Positions 1-11,123 of a stretch of 64,000 nt of DNA are shown here, in pieces. This stretch comes from Tanypteryx hageni (Eukaryota; Arthropoda; Insecta; Odonata; Petaluridae), in contig CM054115.1 in NCBI GenBank assembly GCA_028673005.1, forward strand, positions 1,364,001 to 1,428,000, given 5' to 3'. The position numbers and the translations under genes are program-made. The notes under the pieces were generated by a model. That model was given only the letters and a program-made list of their open reading frames with translations. It did no database searches and was not told the DNA's origin. Every line of letters begins with the position of its first letter. Position 1 is the first letter of the stretch.

Positions 1-186
1 CTTAATTGTCGGAGCTTTGTGGCTATATCCAATATCAGAAGGCTATGGTTTGAGTTTATTTCTGTTCTTTGTGAGGTATAAAATTTTCCCGCAGTTTCCT
101 AAAATATTTATTATCATTTAACCTATTTGGAATTTTTATAAATATAACAGATATGGAGAAAGTCATGTGGTGGCCACGTCAGATTT
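1..186 (+). repeat. Dispersed repeat E, copy 1
   Basis: This AT-rich stretch matches the reverse complement of 54236-54424 along nearly its whole length. A shorter match lies at 57726-57755 next to repeat B, so B and E are probably parts of one larger element cut by the window edge. No coding capacity is seen. Confidence 0.7.
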
Positions 187-1388
187 TTTATTTAGGTAGG
201 ACTGTATGGAAAACCGACTAAAAAAATTGAAAATCTCAATAGAGTGGAACTACGCAGCCAGCCGTTAAAAATTCGCTGTTTCTTAAACAAATTTTTTAAA
301 GTTTCTGTATTTCCGAATGTCCCACCAAAACTTTACGTAAAGGTAGAATTTCGTAAAATAACGAAATAGGGATTACGGAAATTTTGATATTTTTGGTTGT
401 CCGGCTGTTAAAAATTCTTAAAGTTTAAACAAATAGATTAATTTATATGCACTTAGTGACGACCTAGAGAGCTGAAATTTCTTTTTCTTATTTAATGCTT
501 AGTGCGCAGATGAGCAAATAAACATTTGAAGGTCTCCACGAGGTCGTAATTTCGGCAGGTAATGTTTTTAAAATTTTAACGATTAGATAAATATTATTTC
601 ATTTTTAGATGTCCTATAAATTAAAAATTCGGCAGAAATGAGTGGCATTATTACCCCGCAACGGATAAAAGTGGGTATAATATTCTTAAAATTGCCAATT
701 TCAGGGATTGCTTTTACTACAACATTGACCCATAAAACAAAAAAGAAATCTGTGCAGGGGTGCAAACCTTTGAATAAAAAATATTTCTAATGATGAAATA
801 TATATTTCTGAAAAATTGATTTATTTTTCGAGGTGGATTATAGAAATTTTGATACCTATTCTTATCTGTTTCGCTGTTAAAAATTCATAAAGCTTAAACA
901 AATAGAAAAAATTGATGGAATAAAGCCATCCGATGATCCTCTGCAGGCAGGCACAAGCTGTGAAGTGAAGTGAAATGTTTAGGTATTTAGAATTGAGCCA
1001 GGGAGCTGAAGTTTTAAAGTTATTTAGAGCTGACTCAGTGAAAATGCACAAATAAACGTTTTAATATCTCGATGAATGTTGCTAGGGCCGTTAAAAGATT
1101 TTCAAATCATAAACAGATTAGATTAGATAAATGCAATTTCGCTTATATATGTGCTAAAACTGGAAAACTTGGCAGAATAGTGTGACATTAGTACCCCCAC
1201 GATGGAATAAGTATAGTATTCTTAAAATTTCTAATTATATTGTTTGTTTTTACTCCAATATTGTCCCGTAAGGAAACAACGAAAATCGGCGCAGAGGTGG
1301 AAACTTTTGAATGAAAAAAAATATTTCTAATGATGAAATATCTCCAAGGTGATATACAATGCTTGCAGAATGCAAGCACCAATTACTT
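187..1388 (+). mobile_element. Helitron-like non-autonomous element, degenerate copy
   Basis: The sequence shares the internal blocks of the family seen at 18669-19513 and elsewhere. It ends with the 17-nt palindrome GCTTGCAGAATGCAAGC (1361-1377), followed by a degenerate terminus where other copies carry CTAG. It is AT-rich and non-coding. The internal blocks are partly duplicated, which suggests an old or composite copy. Confidence 0.6.
906..963 (-). repeat. Fragment of the tRNA-Gly-like SINE unit
   Basis: The reverse complement matches the tail block found at 38812-38896 and 39121-39205 (AGCTTATGCCTGTCTGC-like core). It interrupts the Helitron-like copy, so it inserted later. Confidence 0.6.
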
Positions 1389-1744
1389 TTATCTAATATC
1401 ATATATATATATATACGTAAGAAGCGGCTATTTATAATGATTGACTAGGTTTTGTGCCTGGTTCACAGTTTCGAATTTTTCATTCTCACATCACTCGCTA
1501 ATATTATCATTCAAACGCAAGGAACTCTCGAGATCAGTTAACGTAAGCCTTCAAAGCTCGTAGTAATTAATCCATCCAACAAAAGTATGGATTTTTCGTG
1601 TTTAAAAAGAAAACTCATTCGGAGGGTTAATGTAAAGGTTTTATTATTTTCCTTTTCATTCGGGTTAAAATCGGGTATAAATAAGTTACAGATTTTTGGA
1701 GGCTTTAAAAAAAGTTGAATCTCGGGTAATTTTCGGATTTTCTT

Positions 1745-2330
1745 ATTTTGTAATTAGGATAAAATTATTACTTTCTCCATATACGAAGTATAGAGAAAGT
1801 AAATCGAATTCGAGATTTCAACAGAAATACGCGTTTTAAGGTCCCCTGAACCTGTTTTGACTATTTTCTCGATGATGTCTGTGTGCCTGTCTGTCTGTCA
1901 GTCTCTGTCTGTATGTGATAGATTTTTGTGGGCGCTCTAACTCAAGAACTATTAATCAGGTCAACGCAAAATATTATATTTGACATTTTTATAAAAGTTA
2001 GAAAATCTGATGTTTTCGGCAAAAATCGGTAGACCGGAAGTGGGTGTTCACTCCTGTCACTTATCAGTTATTTTGAAATACTTGCTTTAATATTTGAGAA
2101 ATGTAAAAATGTACTGGAATAAAAGTTGTAGGAAGTTTTACTTTCTACAACCTTTGTTTGGTACATTTTTCCATATAATGCATTAAGAGATATCTTATAT
2201 TTTTACCTGCCACCACCACGCCACCTACCGAAGACTATTGTTAACAATTGACGCTTAGTTACGTCTTAGTAACGATCTTTTTTTTTTTCTTAATTGTCAA
2301 CCGGAAGTAAATATTAACAACGTAATTTAC
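1745..2330 (+). repeat. Dispersed repeat B, copy 1
   Basis: Most of this block recurs inverted at 57740-58035, including a CCACCACCACGCCACCTACC-like segment and the flanking AT-rich sequence. The second copy has a large internal deletion. It is non-coding; the family is unidentified. Confidence 0.65.
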
Positions 2331-2348
2331 CATATAAATATGAGAAAG

Positions 2349-2577
2349 AAGAAAGGAAGGCAAAATTTTTAGGCCATGTGATTAGACATAATGGATTAAT
2401 TGTGAACATCTTGGAGGGGAAACTTTTAGGGAAGAAAGGAAGAGGCAGACCAAGAAAGAAATACCTAGATGACGTGGAGTCAGTGATGGGAGTTGAGAAG
2501 TACGAGATGTTGAAGAGAATGGCAGAGGACAGGAGTTCATGGTTGCAGCGACAAGGCTTAGCCTTTAGATGAAGAAG
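2349..2577 (+). mobile_element. 5'-truncated RTE-like LINE, C-terminal end
   Basis: This is the last part of a LINE ORF (LGHVIRHNGL then GRGRPRKKYLDD, ending in a stop at 2570-2572) related to the C-termini of the elements at 25991 and 47518. It is flanked by an 11-bp target-site duplication, ATATGAGAAAG, at 2338-2348 and 2578-2588, which marks a target-primed insertion. Close to the 3' end lies a small hairpin, AAGGC-TTA-GCCTT. The target is a repeat-E-like sequence. Confidence 0.85.
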
Positions 2578-2588
2578 ATATGAGAAAG

Positions 2589-3096
2589 TCTTGTGTTGCC
2601 CACATCAGTTTATTTTTTAATAAAAATCTTGTTTAAAAATTTTAAAGTTTGATCAATAATAAAAACTTTTTATTATACATTAAGTAAGGTTGAGGGTGTG
2701 ATATCTTGTGACAAACGCCTCCAGGCGGAGAGGAACACCTCGCAGGCTGCACAAACATCTTGCTTCCCGTTCAACATCTTTTGAAAACAAACCATATATT
2801 AGTGAAATGATTTTTCTTTCGTAGTGTTTTCAACTAACAGACACTTGGGCTCTTATCTCCTTGTCCTGTAAAAGATCTAACAGCGACTAGCTAAGACGAA
2901 GTCCTTGACTATTCGTGGCGCTAGCAAATGAAGGAGATTATGATCGTGTTACAAAGTGAGCTTACGAATGAATTGTTTACAAAGAGAATAAACAAACTTA
3001 TCACGAACATCTCGGACTGCGGTCAAGTGCTGAGGTGCCTACAAGCACCGAGAGCGCGGGGGCCCGAGAAATAAAAATCATTTGCTGCTTAAAAGA
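2589..3096. other. No gene seen
   Basis: The first part continues the repeat-E-like sequence interrupted by the LINE. The rest is unique-looking sequence with no supported reading frame. Confidence 0.5.
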
Positions 3097-3225
3097 AAAT
3101 TCCTTGCCTAGCGAAGCCGGGTAACTCCAACTACTTCTTACATAACACTTAATTCACGCATTCCCGTCATATTTGAGGGGATATTACGCTAGTAGAATAT
3201 ATATATATATATATATATATAACAA
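3097..3225 (+). repeat. Dispersed repeat C end followed by (TA)n
   Basis: About 100 bp (from GAAAATTCCTTGCCTAGCG) is almost identical to 25827-25927 in the same orientation, and both copies run into a TA tract. The terminal block, TTAATTCACGCAT...CCGTCATATTTG, recurs at 40107, 55264 and 58393. Confidence 0.75.
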
Positions 3226-3416
3226 CTTACGGAAAAGGAAAGTTCTCTCTCTGTAGCTGAAGAAGGAGTAGTTCCGAAAGCTTTACGTTTGTGATGTTTC
3301 TGTGTTTTTGTGTTATTTTACGTGTGTCGCTTCGACATCCCCGGGGCCTCGCCAACCTGAAGTCGTCTGATTGGTGAGTGCTCACTGGGTTTCCTCATCC
3401 CAACACCTTGTTGACA

Positions 3417-3503
<87 letters not shown>
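3417..3503. repeat. (TA)n(CA)n microsatellite
   Basis: About 33 TA units are followed by about 9 CA units. Apparent reading frames across it are simple-sequence artefacts. Confidence 0.97.
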
Positions 3504-3885
3504 GAGATTAAGGAAGACCTGTTCCTGACGAAGTGCGCAATCTGAGAGGGGTTAGCTCTAAAAGTGGGCGTGTTCAAGAGACGCGGAAAACAAATCCAAG
3601 GGAAACGAATGCGAATGTCTTTTGTCTCCATGTTTCCCGTTGCCAAGGTAACGCCGAGAGAAGTGGGCGTGATCTCTCAGAAAGGTAAATCCGCCTCTCT
3701 CTCTCTCTAGCCAATAGGATTCCAGGAAACGGGCTGGAGTTTATTGATTACATTTCTCGAGTTAGCAACTTCAGCCCAAAATGGAAATGCCGCATAATTC
3801 CCCACAGAAAGGCGAAGGAAATTCGCGTTGAATTGTTTTAATTCAATAAAACGTTAACGTAACTTTCTTGTAACCTCATATTATG
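3504..3885. other. No gene seen
   Basis: Unique-looking sequence with a short CT tract near 3695. No supported reading frame or RNA gene. Confidence 0.5.
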
Positions 3886-5760
3886 TCATTATATATAGAC
3901 GTCTCTTAAAGAGGAGGATATAATATACATATAATATACTAGTAGTTGGTGCTTGCATACTGCAAGCATTTCATATCACCTTGAAAAAACATTCATTTTT
4001 CAGACAGACATTTCATCATTATAAATATTTTATAAATTCTAAAAATTTCACCTCCGCAGCGATTCCCGTTTATCCCACATGTAAAAATAATTGATTAAAA
4101 CAATCCCAAATGTTGCAATTTTAAAAGTTTTACACTTTCTTCATTATAAGGTAATAATGCTACACATTTTAGCCAAATTTTAAAGTTGTAGCACTTCTAG
4201 AAGTAAAATAATATTTTTCTCATTGTTTAAATTTAAATAATTTTTAACGGCCGCGGCAATTCATATATGGTAAAATTGAAATGTTTATTTGTGCAAATTC
4301 ACCACTTTGTAAATAATTTGAAAATTTCAGCTTCCTAGCTCATATCGTAGTACCTAAACAGATATCAATTTGTTTAAACTTTAAGAATTTTTAACTGCCA
4401 AACAAATTAAAATATCAAAATTTGTATAATCCCTATTTCGTTTTTTTAAGAATTCTACTTATAAAAAAAATTTCAACTCCGTAGCACATGCGGAAATACA
4501 TAAACCCTGAAAATTTGTTTCAACAATTGCGAATTTTTAGCGGCCGCATTGTTGCACTTTTTCAAGATTTTCGTTTTTTCTAGTCGGTTTTGCACAAAAT
4601 CCTACCTAATAAAAAAATTTCGAATCTCCAGCACATCTGGAAGTGCCTAAACATTAGTATCCTCCTGTTATCATTATATATCGACGACTCTTACAGAGGA
4701 GGATATAACATCATATCATTATATACTAGTAGAAGGTGCTTGCATACTGCAAGCATTTCATCTCACCTAGAAAAAACATTAATTTTTAAGACAGATATTT
4801 CATCATTACAAATATTCTATTAATTCGAAAGATTTCACATCCGCAGCGATTTTCGTTTTTCCCACATGTAAAAATAATAGTTTAAAACAATCCCCGAATG
4901 TTGCAATTTTAAACATTTTACACTTTCTCCATTATGTGGTACTAATGCTTCACATTTCAGCCAAATTTTAAAGTTGTAGCACTTCTTGAAGTAAAATAAT
5001 ACTTTTCTAATTATTTAAAATTTAAACATTTTTAACGGTTGCGGCAATATATATATATGGGGAGATTGAAATTTTTATTTGTGCAAATGCACTGTTCTGT
5101 AAACAATTTGAAAATCGCAGCTTCCTAGCTTATCCCGTAAAAAAATTATTAAACTTTAATGTTCAAATGGGGTTAAAACAACCCCTAATATTTAAAATTT
5201 TCGATTTTTATAGTTGGTTATGAGAAAAGTCCTATAGTCTTGCAAAATTTTAGCTTCCTAAACTTATTAGATTGGTCTACACACTGGATTGCGTTTTCCC
5301 ATGCTAACTTATGGGAGATATTCCGGGGTCTCTGGAGTCGAACCCAAGACCCTGTAAGCAAAAGTGACAATAATTCCTAATAGATATTGCGGCCATCTAA
5401 CAACACTGAAAGTTTCATTTTTCTAGCTTACCGGCAAGTGCCCATAATTAATTTACAAAAATGGCGCAATGCTTGTTTTATGGGAAAAAACGCAACTTTC
5501 GGATTTTCTGGAGTCGAACTCATGTCACTTAGGTAAGAAGTCTCATTTTATCTGTAGGTTTCTCCATCATATCTACAAAAACTAAAACTTTCAGCTCTCT
5601 AGCTCTTGTAGTTTGGGCTGGACATTAGTATCCTCCTATATGTTATATCCTCCTCCTCTGTAAGAGTCGTCGATATATAATGATAGACGTTGCTTACAGA
5701 GGAGGAGGTTATAACATACATATAGGAGGATACTAATGTTTAGGCATTTCCAGATGAGCT
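3886..5760 (-). mobile_element. Cluster of Helitron-like non-autonomous elements
   Basis: Two minus-strand 3' ends are visible. Each has the palindrome GCTTGCAGTATGCAAGC (plus positions 3951-3967 and 4738-4754), then about 12 nt ending in CTAG (3939-3942 and 4726-4729), then T. A 5'-type terminus with TCATTATATATCGACG reads leftward from about 5684. That terminus is half of an imperfect palindrome of about 60 bp formed with the adjacent GACGTT...GAGGAGG arm. All are non-coding. The internal blocks match the copies at 18669, 33837 and 56340. Confidence 0.7.
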
Positions 5761-7359
5761 GGAGATTCGAAATTTTTTTTTAGGTAGGATCTTTTACACA
5801 CTTTTAAAAGAAAACAACTGATATTTCTTTACACGTTTATTGAGAAAAAAATACGTCAAATCAATTTACAAAAAATAACAATAATATTATTGGTCCATTG
5901 ATCTGTAGAAACAAATATAGGACAAGGTTGACATAGTATAAACATGAATGGATATCACATAAGAGCTTCTTTAGCAGCACATTACGAGCAAAAATAATAC
6001 ATTCCAAACATTATTGATGTAATACAAGTACATTCAAACATATTTTAAGCAAGAAGTAATAGATTACAGCTATATCATAATATATACAAAAAAAATCCAG
6101 GAAGTCCTTTACATTGGAATACAATACAATAAGTTATACACAGAGCTTTTAAACTTGGGTACATTAACATTCTTAATATGATTAGAAAGTTGATTGTACA
6201 ATCTTATGCTTTAGACCCTTGATGAAACATTGATAATTGTTGTTGATTAACAATCAATCCTCAACTACAGGAATAGTTAATAATAATAAGCTATAATACA
6301 TGCTTTACTCAGATCAAAAAAATAAATCAAGAGTTTTATGACCGACATTGATTTTATGATGAATTACACTGAGGAACAAGGTATTTGGTTCTGTAAATAA
6401 TAGGCGGTTCTGAAGTAGTTTGTAAGGCAGATTGTGAATCTGGTTTTAAAATTTGCCTATCATGCATATATGTTGAGATATGCTACTTCCAATTAAAGTC
6501 GACAAATTCTAGGAAGAACATATTCTAAGTTGAATTTTATTCCATGGAAGATCGTCTGTGTTATTGCAATGATGTAAATGCTTTGATGGCATAACTGAGG
6601 CACAATCACAAAACAAGAGTGTAGGTTATTCGAAGTGGGATGAGGGAACCTGGATTCATCATTTAAAAATATACAGTCTCTTGCCGATCTTGCGTATTTC
6701 ACACTCAGGCTTTTCTAAATATTAATAAACATCATAATGGGTTCAAATGCCCTCACACTTTTCTGTTTCTCCGACGAGAAACATTAATTTTGAGTTTTAT
6801 TAATGACAACTGTAATAACGCCACCGTTCGAAATGTGAACGCTCGTTCAAACATCCAAACACATTACATTTCATGCATGTACTCATCCGTAGGCAACAAG
6901 GGAATAGATATATTAACCTTTTAAAAAATTAATGTACCTCTATACAATTTTGATGCCACAACGAGAATCGTTGCTACATCATATTCTTACTATGATGGTT
7001 AAAGGCAAACCATTGAATGCTTTACGAGCTACATTCCATTGCATACCTTGTATAAATAATGATGTCAAAATACTAACTCGAGTAACCTCCTTTTCCATAC
7101 AACTGGGGATGCAACACGGTGGCCAAACCATAACGAAATTGGCAACACTTCCCAACAACACAACAGACGCTGATTCAAATCCGTGGTAACCGCTAGAAGG
7201 CGTTGGAACCAGAGTAAGCGCGCGCAAACAGAAAACGAGCGTAAGCGTAAGGGCGTAAGCGCCCGCTTTTGCTAACCGTGTCCAATTCGTGTTCTGAGCT
7301 GCGATATTTGGATTAAGGATTCAAAGGATAGCTGGAAAATCGGGGAGTAGCGTAAAAGT
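5761..7359. other. Intergenic, upstream of the ZAD gene
   Basis: AT-rich DNA with no supported reading frame. GC rises from about 7190, with CGCG-containing sequence just before the ATG at 7360, so the promoter and 5' UTR of the ZAD gene probably lie at about 7190-7359. No clear TATA box. Confidence 0.45.
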
Positions 7360-7494
7360 ATGGAGTTGTTGAACGAATTAAACAGATGTAGGCTTTGTCT
7401 AAGCGGTGGTGGGAATTTTATTCGTATATTCAATGTGAACGTTAAGACGGGTGTCATAGTGGCGGACCTAATCTCGGATTTGCTTCGGTTTGAA
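7360..7494 (+). CDS. ZAD gene exon 1: N-terminal half of ZAD
   Basis: It starts with ATG and encodes 45 residues. CRLCL (Cys10, Cys13) is the first zinc-binding pair. Residues 17-45 fit the ZAD pattern (IRIFNVN...VADLISDLLRFE). A strong donor, GTAAGT, follows at 7495. The ATG is the first in frame and sits ten residues before the first cysteine, the usual spacing. Confidence 0.85.
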
Positions 7495-7868
7495 GTAAGT
7501 GTTGTCACGTTTTTTCGATGGATATTTCTTAAACGTCGCAGATTTCACAGAAAGGGCGAAACTGCGACGTAGCTGTGTTAATTTAACAAATCGGGTTTTT
7601 TATTACCTTTTTTACTGCTAAATGTGTCATTTAAAGTGGTTTATTATTATGCTCTTGTTTTACAATAAACCGTTATGATAATCACAATAGGTGGGTTTTG
7701 ACTAAGTACAGCGTATAAATTACAAATATTCATTTGTGGGATATTTTCCACGTATTTGATTCCTATGCTATGTTAGGAATTCATGGTAACGTAGATTCAT
7801 GTCATCGATAATAGTAAAATTTAGTTACTTTCCAACAACATCATACTTTTCGATTTCTTCCTGAATAG

Positions 7869-7997
7869 GTGAGCCGGGAGGACGGATATCCTCAAGTTGT
7901 GTGCCTTGCGTGTTTTAGAAAGTTGAGGGAGTTCCAAATATACAAGGAACAATGCAAAATATGCATAGCGTCGTAATACAACAAATATTTCAAACCG
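7869..7997 (+). CDS. ZAD gene exon 2: C-terminal half of ZAD, with in-frame TAA
   Basis: The acceptor AATAG precedes GTGAGC and the donor GTAAGC follows. The 43 codons include YPQVVCLACFRKL, the second C-x2-C pair, and a helical EFQIYKEQC segment, so with exon 1 the ZAD is complete. Codon 36 is TAA. The next 7 codons to the phase-0 donor remain, so either translation stops right after the ZAD or this is a later nonsense change. Confidence 0.8.
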
Positions 7998-8271
7998 GTA
8001 AGCATTTCTTCATATTAATTCGATTGTTGTGATGCTTTATTTTTTTTCGGATGGATTGATTGAATTTTCTTAATGAATGTCAATCCTTAAAATGTGATTT
8101 ATAGTCGGAAAGTTTCAATTATCTTATAAATTGATGCATGCTTATATATTTTCCTCAAATAAATTATATATGAAGTATTATCGTCGGAGATTTATGATTT
8201 ACTACCGGGTGAAGTATTTTTTCTTATCAATATTTATATTACCCCTTTTAAAACTATAAATTGGTGTACTT

Positions 8272-8925
8272 CACATGCCTTTAATATTTGGTTTTAAATA
8301 ATTTGAGTAACTTGTTTCAACAAAGTGATGAAGGAGTTGAGAGATTTTATATATTGTCTCACTGGAAGAGTATTTGTATTATTCCCTCAAGCTTTTTATT
8401 TTTCTAAACATTTATTTCAAGGGATTGGACAAGTTTCATTATTAACTATCTGGCCTTTTTTGTATTGTTATAACGCTTTTGTGTTCAATTCCTTTCAACA
8501 CATTTTCTACAAATAAAGTGTCCTTACAATTTTTAAAATGAAATTAAAACATTAAGCACTTATGTGGAATAATATATATATTTTTTCAAATAATTTTCTG
8601 CTAGAATGAGGATGTGGCAGTGAATGGAGCGTTATCAATGGAGAGAGAATTGGAGGAAGAATGTTTTGAAGATGGAAGTAACACTCATTCAGAGGTAAGT
8701 GGCAATCTAAAGAGGTTGTGTTTGTCTCATTTTAAGGTGATTATAAATTCATATCATTTCTTATGTTATTATTGATAGCACCAAAGAATAGTTTTGAAAA
8801 ACTAGAGTTGCAATAAAAAATAATTTTATTGAGATAATATCTAACTAGTTAAAATGCTTTGAGTTATCAGCTCCAAAAAAGTGTTTCCATTTTTTTTTCC
8901 AGGAGAAGTCGTATTTTGTATCTTT
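8272..8925 (+). repeat. Segmental duplication 1, upstream unit
   Basis: Intron and exon 3 sequence here aligns with 9143-9210 plus 10367-10925, about 2.06 kb away once the MITE between is counted. The match spans intron sequence, the 90-bp exon and at least 170 bp of the following intron. Confidence 0.8.
8605..8694 (+). CDS. ZAD gene exon 3: acidic linker, copy 1
   Basis: Thirty codons, phase 0, acceptor CTGCTAG and donor GTAAGT. The peptide is acidic (ELEEECFEDGSNTHSE at its end). It is clearly paralogous to the exon at 10656-10745 in length, splice sites, introns and ending. Either strand-wide alignment or transcript data could confirm use. Confidence 0.7.
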
Positions 8926-9026
8926 TTTCTTATTATTTATAATACTAATAATATTTAAATAATATATTAGTTTACTTTTATGCACTTTTCTGGATGTGTC
9001 CCTTATTATTTGATTATTTCTTTTAG

Positions 9027-9083
9027 GTGAATCACAGGCCAATTAATGTCAAAGAGGAATTAGGTATATTTGACATCGCTGTG
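9027..9083 (+). CDS. ZAD gene exon 4: short linker with VKEE motif
   Basis: Nineteen codons, phase 0, acceptor TTTTAG and donor GTGAGT. The peptide contains INVKEELG, which fits the sumoylation consensus psi-K-x-E. The motif is seen; modification is inferred. Confidence 0.6.
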
Positions 9084-9210
9084 GTGAGTGTTAAATATAT
9101 ATAAATTATTATCTTTATTTTAACTTATATTCATTCACGTGCCTTTTAAGTATGGTTTTAAATAATTTGAGAAACTTGTGGGAAGCAAGTGATCAAGATG
9201 TTTGGAAATG

Positions 9211-10366
9211 CCGTATTTCACGGCATATAAGATGCACCAGGGTATAAGACACCTCCCGGTTTTTTTAGAAGATTTTTCAGGAAATAAGTATTTTGGTTTA
9301 CATTTACGAAGGGCCACGTCGTGTATCATTTCTAGCCGTCATTAAGTCTGTATCCGGCAACATCTACAGAAAATATTATGGCGTGATAACAGTTAAATAT
9401 AACGTTTTAGATAAATTTCTTTCATAAAATAAATAAGGATGATCTAAAAGATGTAGAATTGCTATGAGACTTGTATAGCTAAATGTAGCCTGCGTGATCT
9501 TGGCAGTTGTATTAATTAAAGCTAATGGAGCACACGTCGCACGTATAGATACCCTTAACCGATTGTACTTACTTAAACTTATGTGCAAGAGGATATTTTA
9601 ATATAATAAGATAAATAATAAATGAAATGCATAGGTAATAACGATTTGTATGCTCAACTAGCCCCTTTTCCTCTTTTTGCCCCGTACATAATGATTTTGA
9701 TGGATACAGCAATACCAAAACTTCCTCTGTTTAAGATGAAGCTTATGAAGACTGTTTCTCTTATCGCATCAGCTTCAGTTTTTCCTTGTTTTCTCTATTC
9801 ACGGATAATTTTCTTTTGTTGGAGGTGGACCGAAATGATGTGCTGCTGCTTGGTTTCCGTGCATTTTTGCGTATTGAATCATCTGAAACTTATAACTAAT
9901 AGCATAGGCATATCTTTTCACTTTTATAGCCATTGCAATCTCAATACATGTAAGGTTATTTATCCTAGATATGTATAAAATATTGATGACATTTCACGAA
10001 TTCAATGGCATTAATCGCGTTATTTAATTGGCTCATTAGGAACTAAAACATCACAAACGCGCTGAAATTGTAATCGTTGTGAGGGGACATGTATTAAAGC
10101 ATAATAATGAAAATGCGTCCTTGGAATTAATGTTGCATAAGGTGTTACTATATGTATAAACAAATGTTCACTATTAATCATTAATAATGTACATTGTATT
10201 GTTTTTGCAATAATTGACTGCCAATTATTCCATTTTGGAGATGAGTTTGCTCATTAGTGTCAGTATTGAGAACAGCAATAATCTTACCTTTGGCGTATGA
10301 GACGCAGGCTGATATTGGGGGTCATTTTTCTGGAAAAATGTGCGTCTTACATGCCGAGAAATACAG
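9211..10366. mobile_element. MITE with 28-bp terminal inverted repeats
   Basis: The left end CCGTATTTCACGGCATATAA and right end (reverse complement) CTGTATTTCTCGGCATGTAA are inverted repeats that continue into AGAcGCAC. The interior is AT-rich with no convincing transposase; a 118-codon frame at 9622-9978 has no recognisable domain. Flanks are TG/TA, compatible with a TA target. The superfamily is not assigned. Confidence 0.75.
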
Positions 10367-10655
10367 TATATATTTTCCTACTGGAGAAATATTTGTATTA
10401 TAGTCTCAATTGTTTTATTTTTCTAAAAATGCATTATTGATTGATTGGTATGACTTTCTCTTTACTTCAAGGATTTAGACAAGTTTCTATTACTAACCAT
10501 TTGATTTTTCTGTATTTTAATAACACTTTTGAATTGAATTCCTTATTCTTTCAACACATTTTCTACAAATATAGTGTCCTTATAATTTTGACAGAAAGAA
10601 ATAAAAAAATTAAACATTTGGAATAATATATTTTTTTCAAATAATTTTCTGCTAG

Positions 10656-10745
10656 AATCAGCATATCTCTGTGAATGAAGAGTTCTCAATAGAGAGAGAT
10701 GCGGAGGAAGAACGTTTTGAGGATGGAAGTGACACTCATTCAGAG
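10656..10745 (+). CDS. ZAD gene exon 5: acidic linker, copy 2
   Basis: Thirty codons, phase 0, donor GTAAGT. The ending FEDGSDTHSE parallels FEDGSNTHSE of exon 3. It arose with the segmental duplication described at 8272-8925. The ORF is open in both copies, which suggests that the coding frame was kept under constraint after duplication. Confidence 0.7.
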
Positions 10746-11123
10746 GTAAGTGTCAAACTAAAGAGGATGTGTTTGTCTGTCATTTTAAGGTAATTATAAA
10801 TTCATATCACGTCTTATGTTGTTATTGATAGGACCATAGAAAAAGTTTTGAAAGGTTTTAGTTCAATAAAAATAATTTTATTGGGACAATATCAAACTAC
10901 TTAGAATGCTTTCAGAGTTATCTTCTTCAATAAAAGTATCTTTCCTATTGAATTCTGCTCGTTAAAAATTATCGTTTTCAGTAATGGCCAGCATATGCTA
11001 AAATCTCTTCCCTGTTGATGGAATTTTAAATACAGGTATCCCCTGATTTATGCGTGCCCGATTTACGTGTTTTCACTTATATGCCATTTTGTTTTTATGA
11101 CTTTTCGATTTACACACCGTGTA

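Larger units (their letters stand above)
9143..10925 (+). repeat. Segmental duplication 1, downstream unit (interrupted by a MITE)
   Basis: This is the partner of 8272-8925, carrying exon 5. The MITE at 9211-10366 splits it. The upstream unit still shows the uninterrupted sequence. Confidence 0.8.

Noticed and set aside
3318..3646. Minus-strand frames rich in alternating Ile-Tyr
   Set aside because: They are translations of the (TA)n(CA)n tract and have no real protein features.
6932..7227. Overlapping frames on both strands upstream of the ZAD gene
   Set aside because: Neither has a domain, and both are under 90 codons with no Kozak or splice support.
9622..9978. 118-codon plus-strand frame
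   Set aside because: It lies inside a MITE, has no domain and its hydrophobic Cys-rich content looks like AT-rich chance.
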